From Methylophilaceae bacterium (lineage in GTDB: Bacteria; Pseudomonadota; Gammaproteobacteria; Burkholderiales; Methylophilaceae): a DNA stretch of 35,312 bases. This document shows positions 8,619 through 17,406 of the stretch, piece after piece (position 1 is the first letter of the stretch; every line of letters starts with the position of its first letter). A model generated the notes under the pieces. That model was not told the origin of the DNA and did not search any database. It saw nothing but the letters and a program-made list of their open reading frames with translations. The translations under genes and the position numbers were made by a program. The stretch spans positions 1-35,312 of the forward strand of contig JAOHSH010000009.1 in NCBI GenBank assembly GCA_028122555.1, written 5' to 3'.

Positions 8619-8647
8619 AATATGGAGACAGTTTAAATAATTTCAAG
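8619..8647 (-). promoter_or_regulatory. Sigma32 (RpoH)-type promoter for grpE
   Basis: On the minus strand CTTGAA (8647-8642), then 14 bases, then CTCCATATT (8627-8619). This differs from the CCCCATnT heat-shock -10 by one base in the C run. Predicted start is near 8613, about 29 bases before the grpE ATG. No CIRCE inverted repeat (TTAGCACTC / GAGTGCTAA) is present nearby. Confidence 0.7.
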
Positions 8648-8683
8648 ACTATTATTATAAAATTATTCAATGTAATTACATAT

Positions 8684-8713
8684 TTGACTTATTTACATCA
8701 TTTCATTGATAAT
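8684..8713 (+). promoter_or_regulatory. Sigma70-type promoter for edd-eda
   Basis: TTGACT (8684-8689), an 18-base spacer, then GATAAT (8708-8713). Both hexamers differ from consensus by one base. The predicted transcription start is near 8720. That would leave the ATG at 8716 untranscribed and favours the ATG at 8746 as the edd start. The promoter is divergent from, and close to, the grpE heat-shock promoter. Confidence 0.65.
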
Positions 8714-8745
8714 GCATGGCTAAGATCAAAAAAATACATAAAACT

Positions 8746-10563
8746 ATGAAGCAATCGATTACTGAAATTACAGAACGTATTAAAGAAAAGAGTAGACCTA
8801 CTAGGACTGCCTACCTCGATAGAGTCTCCTCAATGAAGAAACGAGATAGAGGAAGTGATCGTTTGGGTTGTGCTAACGTAGCTCATGCAATTGCAGCACT
8901 TCCTAAAGATGATAAATTCAAAATAGTATCAGAAAGGCAGCCAAATCTTGCTATTGTTACAGCTTATAACGATATGCTATCAGCCCATAAGCCATACGAA
9001 AGTTATCCTGAAATGATAAGGCAAGCAGCTGCTAGTTTTGGAGCAACAGCTCAAGTTGCTGGCGGCGTTCCTGCAATGTGTGATGGTGTTACACAAGGTG
9101 AGCCTGGAATGGAATTAAGCCTTTTCTCAAGAGATAATATTGCTATGGGCGCTGCAATTGGTTTGTCCCATGATGTGTTTGATGGAGCTATTATGCTTGG
9201 TATTTGCGACAAAATTGTTCCTGGTTTACTTATTGGCGCACTTCATTTTGGTCATTTACCTACAATTTTTATACCAGCAGGACCAATGTCTACTGGCATT
9301 GATAATACATCTAAGTCAAAAGTTAGAGAGCAATATGCCCAAGGAAATATAGGCCGAGATAAGCTGTTAGATTCAGAATCAGCGGCATATCATGGTGAAG
9401 GAACTTGTACTTTTTATGGAACTGCTAACAGCAATCAGATGCTTATGGAGGCAATGGGACTTCATGTCCCGGGTGCAGCATTTATTCACCCATATGACGG
9501 TATTCGTAAAGAGCTTACCATTGAAGCAGTCAGATTAATAATAAAAAATATTACAAATAAAGAAACCACTGCAATTGGAGAATTGGTTGATGAAAGGGTA
9601 ATTATTAATGCAATGTCAGCTCTTCTTGCAACTGGCGGATCAACAAATCACCTTATACATTGGGTAGCTATTGCTAGGGCTGCTGGAATTGTAATTGATT
9701 GGTCTGATTTTCATGATTTAGCCAAATCAGTCCCACTGTTAGCTAGTGTTTATCCAAATGGTAAAGCCGATGTAAATGAATTCCAGAAGGCTGGAGGCCC
9801 TGCTTTTGTGATAAGAGAATTGATACAAGGTGGCTGCATGTACCCAGACGTTATCACATCAAGTTTTGGAGGTATAGCTGAGTATGCTAAAAAACCAATA
9901 TTAAAAAATAAAAAACTCTCTTGGAAAGATATTCCTAAAGAAAGTGGAGATGAATCTATTGTCAGAAAAATTGATAAGCCATTTAATGTATCTGGTGGTT
10001 TGAGGTTGCTTAAGGGAAATATCGGGCGATCTGTAATTAAAATTTCTGCTGTACCTAAAGAAAATCATATTATTGAAGCGCCAGCTCTAATATTTAATAG
10101 TCAAGAAGAGTTGTTAGCTGCCTTTGATGAACAAATTTTAGATCAAGATTTTATTGCAGTAATTCGTTTTCAGGGACCAAAAGCTAATGGTATGCCAGAA
10201 CTTCATAAGCTTACGCCACCACTATCTGTAATTCAAAATAAGGGATTTAAGGTTGCTATCGTTACTGATGGGAGAATGAGTGGTGCTTCTGGAAAAATTC
10301 CCGCAGCTATTCATATGAGTCCGGAAGCTGCTGCTGGTGGATCTATCTCGAAAATAAGAGATGGCGATATCATTAGATTAAATGCTGAAGTCGGATCATT
10401 AAATGTTCTTGTTGAGGATAGTGAATGGGATAAAAGAAAACTTGAAGAGATGACTAAGGAACAGAAAATAAATAATGGCCATGGAATAGGTAGAGAACTT
10501 TTTGGAAATATGAGAAAAAATGTTTTATCAGCAGAAGAAGGTGCAATAACCTGGATAAATTAA
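8746..10563 (+). CDS. edd: Phosphogluconate dehydratase (Entner-Doudoroff)
   Basis: Edd dehydrates 6-phosphogluconate to 2-keto-3-deoxy-6-phosphogluconate (KDPG) using a 4Fe-4S cluster. Seen: the IlvD/Edd family segments MCDGVTQGEPGMELSLFSRD, GICDKIVPG and GEGTCTFYGTANSNQM, which carry the cluster cysteines, and the C-terminal GRMSGASGKIPAAIHMSPEA. From ATG 8746 the protein has 605 residues, matching the roughly 603 of E. coli. An upstream in-frame ATG at 8716 adds ten mostly basic residues but lies before the predicted transcription start. Neither start has a Shine-Dalgarno. eda follows after 16 bases. In ribulose-monophosphate methylotrophs this pair cleaves hexose phosphate to pyruvate; that role here is inference. 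Confidence 0.96.
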   Translation: MKQSITEITERIKEKSRPTRTAYLDRVSSMKKRDRGSDRLGCANVAHAIAALPKDDKFKIVSERQPNLAIVTAYNDMLSAHKPYESYPEMIRQAAASFGATAQVAGGVPAMCDGVTQGEPGMELSLFSRDNIAMGAAIGLSHDVFDGAIMLGICDKIVPGLLIGALHFGHLPTIFIPAGPMSTGIDNTSKSKVREQYAQGNIGRDKLLDSESAAYHGEGTCTFYGTANSNQMLMEAMGLHVPGAAFIHPYDGIRKELTIEAVRLIIKNITNKETTAIGELVDERVIINAMSALLATGGSTNHLIHWVAIARAAGIVIDWSDFHDLAKSVPLLASVYPNGKADVNEFQKAGGPAFVIRELIQGGCMYPDVITSSFGGIAEYAKKPILKNKKLSWKDIPKESGDESIVRKIDKPFNVSGGLRLLKGNIGRSVIKISAVPKENHIIEAPALIFNSQEELLAAFDEQILDQDFIAVIRFQGPKANGMPELHKLTPPLSVIQNKGFKVAIVTDGRMSGASGKIPAAIHMSPEAAAGGSISKIRDGDIIRLNAEVGSLNVLVEDSEWDKRKLEEMTKEQKINNGHGIGRELFGNMRKNVLSAEEGAITWIN

Positions 10564-10579
10564 ATTTAAAGAGATTAAT

Positions 10580-11197
10580 ATGAAAACAATTGAATTAGTA
10601 AAGTATGGTCCTGTAATTCCAGTAATTGTTATAGAAGATGTTAATGACGCAGTTCCTATAGCAGAAGCATTATTAGAAGGAGGGATAAAAGTTCTAGAAA
10701 TTACATTAAGAACAAATTGTGCTTTGAAAGCAATTGAAATGATAGCTTCTAAAGTCCCTGATGCTATTGTTGGGGCAGGAACATTGAGAACAGATTCTGA
10801 TGCAACAAATGCTAAAATTGCAGGAAGTCAATTTGCTGTTAGCCCAGGGTATACGAAAGAAATGGGTTTGATATGTAAAGAGATAGATCTCCCGCTTCTT
10901 CCGGGCGTTTCTTCTGGCAGTGAAGTTATGCAAGCCAGCAATGATGGGTTTTCTTTTTTAAAATTATTTCCTGCAGAAGCTGTGGGTGGTATTAGCCTAC
11001 TAAAAGGTTTTGCAGGGCCTTTTATTGATATTAAGTTTTGCCCAACTGGTGGAATAACGATTGAATCTGCACCAGATTTTTTAGCATTATCAAATGTACC
11101 TGTTTGCGGTGGAACATGGCTTACTCCAAAAAAATTAATCGAAAAGAAAAACTGGTCAGCTATCACAAAACTTGCTAAGCAAGCAAAATCAATTTAA
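10580..11197 (+). CDS. eda: KDPG aldolase
   Basis: Class I aldolase that cleaves KDPG to pyruvate and glyceraldehyde 3-phosphate. The Schiff-base lysine is Lys128 in FSFLKLFPAEAVGG and the general base Glu40 is in VLEITLRT. Both lie five residues before their E. coli counterparts (Lys133, Glu45). GAGTLR and the phosphate-binding PTGGI are also present. Length of 205 residues is normal. A weak AAAGAG ribosome site precedes ATG 10580. It lies in an operon with edd and makes the direct next step of the same pathway; the HAD gene follows after 6 bases. Confidence 0.97.
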   Translation: MKTIELVKYGPVIPVIVIEDVNDAVPIAEALLEGGIKVLEITLRTNCALKAIEMIASKVPDAIVGAGTLRTDSDATNAKIAGSQFAVSPGYTKEMGLICKEIDLPLLPGVSSGSEVMQASNDGFSFLKLFPAEAVGGISLLKGFAGPFIDIKFCPTGGITIESAPDFLALSNVPVCGGTWLTPKKLIEKKNWSAITKLAKQAKSI

Positions 11198-11203
11198 TTT
11201 TTA

Positions 11204-11857
11204 ATGATTGATTTAAATAAATACAATACAATTATTTTTGATTGCGATGGTGTTATTTTAAATTCTAATTTTCAAAAAATTGAGGCTTATAGAAATACTG
11301 CAATAACATATGGAGCAACAAAAATTCAGGCTGAAAAGCTTGTTGCTCATCATGTTGAGCTTACTGGAATATCGCGGTATATAAAATTTAAGTATTTTTT
11401 AAAAGAAATTATGAATGAGGAAATTAGAGATTCTTCTATGAGGATATTAGTTGATAATCTTAATAATGAGGTAAAAAATTTATTAAAAAATTGTGAGATT
11501 GCAAGTGGATTAGAAAAGCTTAAACATCAAACTCAAAAACTATCATGGATGGTAGCTTCAGGAGGGGATCAAGACGAATTAAGATTTCTTTTCGATGAAA
11601 AAAATATTTCTTCTTATTTTGAAGGTGGTATTTATGGAAGTCCAACATCAAAGCATGAGATTATAGAAGAAAAATTAAAAGATAAAAATTTTTTACCTGC
11701 ATTATTTCTTGGGGATTCTTTATATGATATTCAAACTGCTAAAAAGTATGACCTAGATTTTATTTTTATTTACGGATGGACAGATTTAAATGGTTGGAAA
11801 GAAATATGTCATGAAAATAAATTAACTTATGTCGAAAAAATTGCAGATCTAATCTAA
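11204..11857 (+). CDS. HAD-family hydrolase, substrate unknown
   Basis: A 217-residue haloacid dehalogenase-type phosphatase. Motif I is FDCDGVILNS (nucleophile Asp13, acid/base Asp15). Motif II is the Ser in WMVASGG and motif IV is GDSLYDIQTA. A helical cap lies between motifs I and II, as in phosphoglycolate phosphatase-like enzymes. It is not a GmhB-type heptose bisphosphatase, which has a different small-cap layout. It follows eda by 6 bases with no Shine-Dalgarno, so it is probably co-transcribed with edd-eda and may act on a sugar or acid phosphate. No specific function can be given. Its TAA overlaps the hldE TAG on the opposite strand. Confidence 0.85.
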   Translation: MIDLNKYNTIIFDCDGVILNSNFQKIEAYRNTAITYGATKIQAEKLVAHHVELTGISRYIKFKYFLKEIMNEEIRDSSMRILVDNLNNEVKNLLKNCEIASGLEKLKHQTQKLSWMVASGGDQDELRFLFDEKNISSYFEGGIYGSPTSKHEIIEEKLKDKNFLPALFLGDSLYDIQTAKKYDLDFIFIYGWTDLNGWKEICHENKLTYVEKIADLI

Positions 11858-13314
11858 CTCAATTTTTGTATAATTTTACTAGAACTTTTTCCTTGTACTA
11901 CAGGAATTAAAATAACTTTACCACCCCATTTATTCATTTCTTTTGCTCCCACTACATTTTTTAGAGTGTAGTCATTTCCTTTAAATAATATATCAGGCTT
12001 AATTGATTTAATTAAGTTTAGCGGAGTTGTTTCGTCAAATAAGATTACGCTGTCAACTGATTCAAGAGAACATAGAACTAGTGCTCTATCTGCCTCACCA
12101 ACAATTGGTCTACTTGCCCCTTTATTTTTTCTAACTGAACTATCGCTATTAAGAGCAACAATTAAAAGACCAACTTGTGCTTTGGCTTTTGCCAAATAAG
12201 TAACATGACCAGCATGGATAATATCAAAACATCCATTAGTAAAGCCAACAACTAAAGATGGGTCAGTTTTTCTTAAATTTTTAACTACATTTGTATAATC
12301 TTCTATGGTGGAAACTTTTTTAATAGTGTTGATACTAGTTAATGAATGAAGCTCAACTAATAATTCATTTTGCTGAATTGGCATCGTTCCAATTTGTTTA
12401 ACAACAATACCTGCAGCTAAATTAGCTAATTCAAAACCATCTCTTAGAGATAAATTTGCAATAATGCTAGCCGTTAATGTAGCAATAACAGTATCACCAG
12501 CTCCTGAAACATCAAAAACTTGATTTGATGCTCTTGTCGGGTATTCTTCAATTTTATTAGTTGTTATATGCTTAATGCCATACTCACCTTGAGTCATAGC
12601 AATAAAATTGAAATTATATTTTTTTACTAATTTTTTTAGAGATATATCAAGTAATTTTTCATCTTTTTCACTTAAATTTGCTAATAAATAAGCTTCTTTT
12701 TTATTAGGAGTAATTGCTGTTGCTCCCCGATACTTTTCTAGGTTTTTACCTTTAGGATCAATAATAACTGGAATATTTTTTTTATTTGCTGCTTTAATAA
12801 TTTTCTTTAATAGTGAAGTAGTAAGAAATCCTTTTTCATAATCAGAAATAATTATTGCACTTGGACTATTGGATATAAGCTTTAGAATTTTTTTTGATTC
12901 AACTTGGTTTGGACCTGTCGAAAATTCATCATAATCAAGCCTCACTATCTGTTGTTGGCCACCCATAATCCTAGTTTTAGTAGTAGTCGCACCTTTTTTC
13001 TTTACTAAATATTGAGTAGATATACCATTTTCTTTAAATAAATCTTTTATAATTTTCCCAGAGTTATCATTACCAATTTCTCCAACTATTAGTGTTTTGA
13101 TTCCTAGGCATGAAAGATTTAGGGCAACATTTCCTGCTCCTCCAATTTTATTAATATTTTCATTTACATCTACAATAGGTACTGAGGCTTCAGGTGATAA
13201 TCTTTTAACATCACCGCTAATATACCTATCAAGCATAATATCGCCAATGACTAAACCCCATTTATTTTTAGAATTAAATCTATTACTTACAATATCAATT
13301 ATATTATTGTTCAA
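11854..13314 (-). CDS. hldE: Bifunctional heptose-7-phosphate kinase / heptose-1-phosphate adenylyltransferase
   Basis: Fused enzyme of ADP-heptose synthesis for the LPS inner core. The N-terminal ribokinase-like domain (about 1-325) phosphorylates D-glycero-D-manno-heptose 7-phosphate. It has GGAGN at 58-62 and DVSGAGDT with catalytic Asp274. The C-terminal nucleotidyltransferase domain (about 350-486) adenylylates the 1-phosphate product. It has NGCFDIIHAGH, with the H-x-G-H type site at 367-370, and a C-terminal GKSSSKII. Length of 486 residues matches the fused form. The start is TTG at 13314, with no in-frame ATG before residue 27. It begins two bases after the hldD stop, so translation is probably coupled. 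Betaproteobacteria often have split kinase and transferase genes; here they are fused. Confidence 0.96.
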   Translation of the reverse strand: MNNNIIDIVSNRFNSKNKWGLVIGDIMLDRYISGDVKRLSPEASVPIVDVNENINKIGGAGNVALNLSCLGIKTLIVGEIGNDNSGKIIKDLFKENGISTQYLVKKKGATTTKTRIMGGQQQIVRLDYDEFSTGPNQVESKKILKLISNSPSAIIISDYEKGFLTTSLLKKIIKAANKKNIPVIIDPKGKNLEKYRGATAITPNKKEAYLLANLSEKDEKLLDISLKKLVKKYNFNFIAMTQGEYGIKHITTNKIEEYPTRASNQVFDVSGAGDTVIATLTASIIANLSLRDGFELANLAAGIVVKQIGTMPIQQNELLVELHSLTSINTIKKVSTIEDYTNVVKNLRKTDPSLVVGFTNGCFDIIHAGHVTYLAKAKAQVGLLIVALNSDSSVRKNKGASRPIVGEADRALVLCSLESVDSVILFDETTPLNLIKSIKPDILFKGNDYTLKNVVGAKEMNKWGGKVILIPVVQGKSSSKIIQKLS

Positions 13315-13316
13315 AA

Positions 13317-14300
13317 CTAAGCATACCTATCTGAAGTAAGAAGATAATTTTGCATATAGTCGCTAACCCCTTCTTTTAAGTTTTTAAATTTTAAGTTTAA
13401 GCCCAAAGCTTTAATCTTATCAAGATTAGCTTCCGTATGGTATTGATATCTACCATTTAAATCATCTGGCATATTAATATACTTGATACTAGATTTATCA
13501 CCTTTTGTATTTAAGATAACAGCCTCAGCTAAATCATTAAATGATTGAGCAGTCCCAGTTCCTGAATTAAATAGTCCTGAAATATGATTATTTTTTAAAA
13601 AAAACATAACATACTCCACAGCATCTTTTACATAAATAAAATCCCTTAATTGCATTCCATCTTTATATTTTTTATTTTCACTTTTAAATAATCTTATTTC
13701 TTTTTCTTTTTGGTACTGTTGGAATGCATGAAAAACAACACTGGCCATTCTTTTTTTATGATATTCATTTGGCCCATAAACATTAAAGAATTTTAAACCA
13801 CACCATTGTGGCGGTGTTGGTTGATTAGATTTTACTTGAGCATTAACCCATTGATCAAAAAAATGTTTTGAATATCCATAAGCATTTAAAGGGATCAATT
13901 TTGATAGTAAATTCTCATTATCATCATAACCATTCTCGCCATCGCCATAGGTTGCAGCAGAACTCGCATAAATAAATGGCACATTATTTGTTGCACACCA
14001 ACTCCATAACATTTGGCTATAACGAATATTTGAAACCAATAATTTATTAAAATTTGATTCTGTTGTAGCACTGATAGCTCCCATGTGAATGACAGCAGTA
14101 ATTTGCTTATTATTTCTGATAAATTTTGGAAGATCATTTTTATCAATTAAATCAATAAATTTTCTTTTATTGATATTTTTTTCTTGTTCTTCATTAGACA
14201 TATCATCAAAAATAACAAACTTATTTTCATTAAGAATTGTATTTAGGTGCCAAGCAATCATGCTCCCAATCATTCCTGTACCACCAGTAAGAATTATCAT
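13317..14300 (-). CDS. hldD: ADP-L-glycero-D-manno-heptose 6-epimerase
   Basis: Last enzyme of ADP-heptose synthesis, converting the D-glycero to the L-glycero form for LPS core assembly. It is a 327-residue short-chain dehydrogenase/epimerase. The NAD(P)-binding TGGTGMIGS is at residues 5-13, IHMGAISATTE lies near 71, and the catalytic Tyr141-x3-Lys145 is in NAYGYSKHFFDQW. KFFNVYGPNEYHKKRMASV is the substrate-binding family signature. The first glycine loop ends GMIG rather than the usual GFIG, a mild change. It lies between hemH (9 bases upstream) and hldE (2 bases downstream) on one minus-strand transcript, so both ADP-heptose enzymes are made together. Confidence 0.95.
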   Translation of the reverse strand: MIILTGGTGMIGSMIAWHLNTILNENKFVIFDDMSNEEQEKNINKRKFIDLIDKNDLPKFIRNNKQITAVIHMGAISATTESNFNKLLVSNIRYSQMLWSWCATNNVPFIYASSAATYGDGENGYDDNENLLSKLIPLNAYGYSKHFFDQWVNAQVKSNQPTPPQWCGLKFFNVYGPNEYHKKRMASVVFHAFQQYQKEKEIRLFKSENKKYKDGMQLRDFIYVKDAVEYVMFFLKNNHISGLFNSGTGTAQSFNDLAEAVILNTKGDKSSIKYINMPDDLNGRYQYHTEANLDKIKALGLNLKFKNLKEGVSDYMQNYLLTSDRYA

Positions 14301-14309
14301 ATGCTTTTC

Positions 14310-15407
14310 TTATTTAAATTTTTCAGCTTGTTTTTTTGTTAAATTTGATGATCTTTGTTCTTTCACCTTGGACCATTTAGGATCGAGCCATCCCTGAAGG
14401 TTTGAACTTGAGATTATACCCATTGCCTTGATCCAATTTGGATCACTATTTAAAGCAGGAATATACTTGTAATTTTTTCCTCCATTATCAATAAATATAG
14501 ACTTTCCTTCCATATTTATCTCTTCAAGTGTTTCAAGACAGTCACTCGAAAAACCAGGACATATTACATGTAAATTATTTATTTTTTGTTTACCAAGATC
14601 AGCAATAACTTCTGCAAAATATGGTTTTAACCATTCAGCCTTTCCAAACCTAGATTGAAAGCAGACTTGGTAATCATTATCTTTTAAATTTAAAGCTTCT
14701 GCTAACAAGCGCCCAGTTTTATGGCACTCACAATGATAAGGATCACCTTGGTATAAAGATTTTTTTGGTATGCCATGAAAACTCATTATCAATTTTGTGG
14801 GCTTACCATTTTTTTTCCAATAAGTTAATACTGATAATTTTAATGCATTTATATAAGCGGGGTGGTCGTGATAATGACGAATTGTTCTAATTTCAGGAAC
14901 ATTTCTTGTCTTTAATAGTAATCTCCATAAACTATCCATGGCTGATGCTGAAGATGAAGCTGCATATTGAGGGTAAAGAGGAAAAAGAAGAATTTTTGTA
15001 CAGTTTTTTTCTCTAAGTTGGCTAAAAGCTTTTTTTATTGATGGCTCACCATAACTCATACCTAAAGAAACCTCTATTGGCTGCTTATAAATTTTTTCAA
15101 GATGTTTCTTTAGTAACCTTGATTGAGCTTTTGCGTTTACTAAAAGAGGAGAGCCTTTTGATGTCCATATTTGACTATATTTTTTTGCAGAAGACCTTGG
15201 CCTAAAAACTAAAATAATACAATATAAAATCCAACACCAAACAAAACGTGGAATTTCTACGACTCTTCTATCAATTAGAAACTCACCAAGGTATTTTCTT
15301 ACCTCTTGAGGTCTTGGTTCTTTCGGTGTACCTAAGTTCGAAAGAATTATACCTATTTTAGGTGGGTCTCCATGACTATAATTAGGTTCTTGATTGAAAT
15401 AGCTCAT
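14310..15407 (-). CDS. hemH: Ferrochelatase
   Basis: HemH inserts Fe2+ into protoporphyrin IX to make protoheme. The 365-residue sequence has the N-terminal LSNLGTP, the central SFHGIPKKSLYQGDPYHCEC with active-site His211, and CPGFSSDCLETLEEI with the conserved Glu292. A hydrophobic stretch at 54-68 (FVWCWILYCIILVF) corresponds to the membrane-contacting lip. No Shine-Dalgarno is visible. It sits 8 bases after hrcA and 9 before hldD. The pairing with hrcA is common in betaproteobacteria and has no clear functional meaning. Confidence 0.96.
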   Translation of the reverse strand: MSYFNQEPNYSHGDPPKIGIILSNLGTPKEPRPQEVRKYLGEFLIDRRVVEIPRFVWCWILYCIILVFRPRSSAKKYSQIWTSKGSPLLVNAKAQSRLLKKHLEKIYKQPIEVSLGMSYGEPSIKKAFSQLREKNCTKILLFPLYPQYAASSSASAMDSLWRLLLKTRNVPEIRTIRHYHDHPAYINALKLSVLTYWKKNGKPTKLIMSFHGIPKKSLYQGDPYHCECHKTGRLLAEALNLKDNDYQVCFQSRFGKAEWLKPYFAEVIADLGKQKINNLHVICPGFSSDCLETLEEINMEGKSIFIDNGGKNYKYIPALNSDPNWIKAMGIISSSNLQGWLDPKWSKVKEQRSSNLTKKQAEKFK

Positions 15408-15415
15408 ATAAATTA

Positions 15416-16426
15416 TTACTTAATTGAATTGCTCAACAGTTTAGCAGTGATATCAACAATCGGAATAACTCTTTCATATGCCATTCTTGTTGGACCAATT
15501 ACACCAAGCATACCAAGAATTTCCCCGTCAGCTTCATAAGGCGCTGTAATAACACTACATTCATCAAGAGCTTGATAACCAGATTCTTCTCCAATAAAAA
15601 TTTGTATTCCATCAGCTCGATGACTTTTTTCCAGTAACTGGAGTAAGGCTGATTTTTTATCAAAAATCTCAACAATTTTTCTTACGCTAGAAACATTTTG
15701 TGAAAGTTCTGAAGTTTCTAGTAGATTTTTTTGCCCTGACATAATTAAGTTATCATTTTGATCGACATCCCCAGATGTCTCAATTGCAGCATTCATAAGA
15801 GCAACCATTTCGGCTTTCATAGTTTTTAATTCATTTACTAACTTACTTTTTACTTGCTCAATATCAAAGCCTGCATAATGTTGGTTGAAAAAGTTTGATG
15901 CTTCTAAAAGGCTTTGTTTGTTGTAATCATTTTCTGTGTAAAGTACTCTATTTTGAACTCCGCCATCGTCGGTCACAATAATCACTAGAATTCTATTATT
16001 CGATAATTCAAGAAATTCAATGTGTTTAAAAGAAACTTTTTTAGCACGAGGGATCAGAACAACTCCTGCAAACTTAGTTAAGTGAGATAGCGTATCTGCT
16101 ACAGAATTAATTAAATGTTTGCTATCAGAAATAATTAATTGTTCTTTTAATTTTGATATTTCTAATTCATCAAGCGATTTTATTGTCACCAAACTATCAA
16201 CAAAAAATCTATATCCTTTTTGTGTTGGAATTCGACCAGCGGACGTATGCGGACTTGTAATAAAACCAGCATCTTCAAGGTCTTTCATAATATTTCTTAT
16301 TGATGCTGGACTAAGGTCTAAACTTGAAGCATTTGCTAATGTTTTAGACCCAACAGGTTGACCATCACCAATATGATGACTGATTAATGTTTTTAATAGG
16401 GTTTGAGCTCTTTTATCTAAATCCAT
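15416..16426 (-). CDS. hrcA: Heat-inducible transcription repressor HrcA
   Basis: A 336-residue repressor that binds CIRCE operators (inverted repeat TTAGCACTC-N9-GAGTGCTAA) and controls chaperonin genes in many bacteria. Seen: an N-terminal winged helix (about 1-75, with VGSKTLAN and SPASIRNIMKDLEDAGFI, and the HTSAGRIPTQKGYRFFVDSL segment) and a C-terminal GAF-like sensing/dimer domain ending GVIGPTRMAYERVIPIVD. No CIRCE element is present before grpE, dnaK or hrcA itself in this window, so its target is probably groESL elsewhere. The leader upstream of its start (16427-16528) holds two direct copies of TTCGTTAA. First gene of hrcA-hemH-hldD-hldE; no Shine-Dalgarno. Confidence 0.95.
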   Translation of the reverse strand: MDLDKRAQTLLKTLISHHIGDGQPVGSKTLANASSLDLSPASIRNIMKDLEDAGFITSPHTSAGRIPTQKGYRFFVDSLVTIKSLDELEISKLKEQLIISDSKHLINSVADTLSHLTKFAGVVLIPRAKKVSFKHIEFLELSNNRILVIIVTDDGGVQNRVLYTENDYNKQSLLEASNFFNQHYAGFDIEQVKSKLVNELKTMKAEMVALMNAAIETSGDVDQNDNLIMSGQKNLLETSELSQNVSSVRKIVEIFDKKSALLQLLEKSHRADGIQIFIGEESGYQALDECSVITAPYEADGEILGMLGVIGPTRMAYERVIPIVDITAKLLSNSIK

Positions 16427-16528
16427 GAATTTATAATTAATTCGTTAAATAATTTCGTTAATGCATTAATATATACATATTATATATTTTACTGTCTCAA
16501 TCTTAACAAAGCTAGTTTAAAAAAAATA

Positions 16529-17398
16529 ATGGTAATGAAATTTAAAAAAATTGCGATAATTGGAAAATACCCTTCTTCAGAAGAGACTAAGGAAATCCAT
16601 AATCAACTTATTCAATTAATAACTCATTTAAGCCAAAAAGATTTCGAATTATTTATTGAGGAGAAAACTCAAAGACAAATAAAATTAAATAAATTTAAAT
16701 CTTTGCCACTTAGTGAAATAGGTAAACAAGTTGATATAGCTATAGTTGTTGGTGGTGATGGAACAATGCTTGGAGTTGGAAGAACATTAGTAGACACTAG
16801 AATTCCACTAATAGGGATAAATCAAGGTCGTTTTGGATTTTTAGCTGATTTAAATATCGATAGCATGTTTACCAATATTGATAATATTTTAAATGGTATT
16901 TATATCCAAGATAATAGAATGTTAATTGAAACAACAGTTGAAAGAAATAATAAAGTAATTTACGAATCTTTTGCTTTAAACGATATTGTTATAAGAAGTG
17001 GTTTAAGACTTATTGAATTAGAAGTAAATATCGATGAAAGATTTGTTCATACCCAAAGATCTGATGGTTTAATTGTTAGCTCACCAACAGGTACAACAGC
17101 CTATGCTCTCTCTGCCGGGGGTCCAATTATTCATCCAAATTTAGATGCTATTACTATTGTACCCATTAGCCCACATACATTAAGTAATCGACCTATTGCT
17201 GTTAGTGGAGATAGTAAAATCTTGATTAAAATAGTAAATATGGATGAAGCCTATGCTAGCATCGATGGACAAATACAAATACCTTTAGATAAAAAAGATA
17301 CTATAAGTATTAAAAAAGCTAAACAATCTATTTCTATCCTTCATCCAAAAGATTATTGTTATTTTGAGATGCTTAGAAATAAGTTGAATTGGGGATAA
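16529..17398 (+). CDS. nadK: NAD kinase
   Basis: NadK phosphorylates NAD to NADP with ATP. The 289-residue protein has the catalytic GGDGT loop at residues 75-79 and the NAD-binding SSPTGTTAYALSAGGPIIHP, followed by the family segment PISPHTLSNRP. Two nearby starts, ATG 16529 and ATG 16535, are both in frame. The second gives MKFKKIAIIGK, the more usual beginning. Neither has a Shine-Dalgarno and I cannot decide. It is divergent from hrcA across 102 bases and is followed by recN after 8 bases, a standard proteobacterial pair. Confidence 0.96.
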   Translation: MVMKFKKIAIIGKYPSSEETKEIHNQLIQLITHLSQKDFELFIEEKTQRQIKLNKFKSLPLSEIGKQVDIAIVVGGDGTMLGVGRTLVDTRIPLIGINQGRFGFLADLNIDSMFTNIDNILNGIYIQDNRMLIETTVERNNKVIYESFALNDIVIRSGLRLIELEVNIDERFVHTQRSDGLIVSSPTGTTAYALSAGGPIIHPNLDAITIVPISPHTLSNRPIAVSGDSKILIKIVNMDEAYASIDGQIQIPLDKKDTISIKKAKQSISILHPKDYCYFEMLRNKLNWG

Positions 17399-17406
17399 AT
17401 TTATAA

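Noticed and set aside
10828-11166. A 112-codon minus-strand frame inside eda
   Set aside because: Fully antisense to a well-supported aldolase gene, with no motif and no ribosome site.
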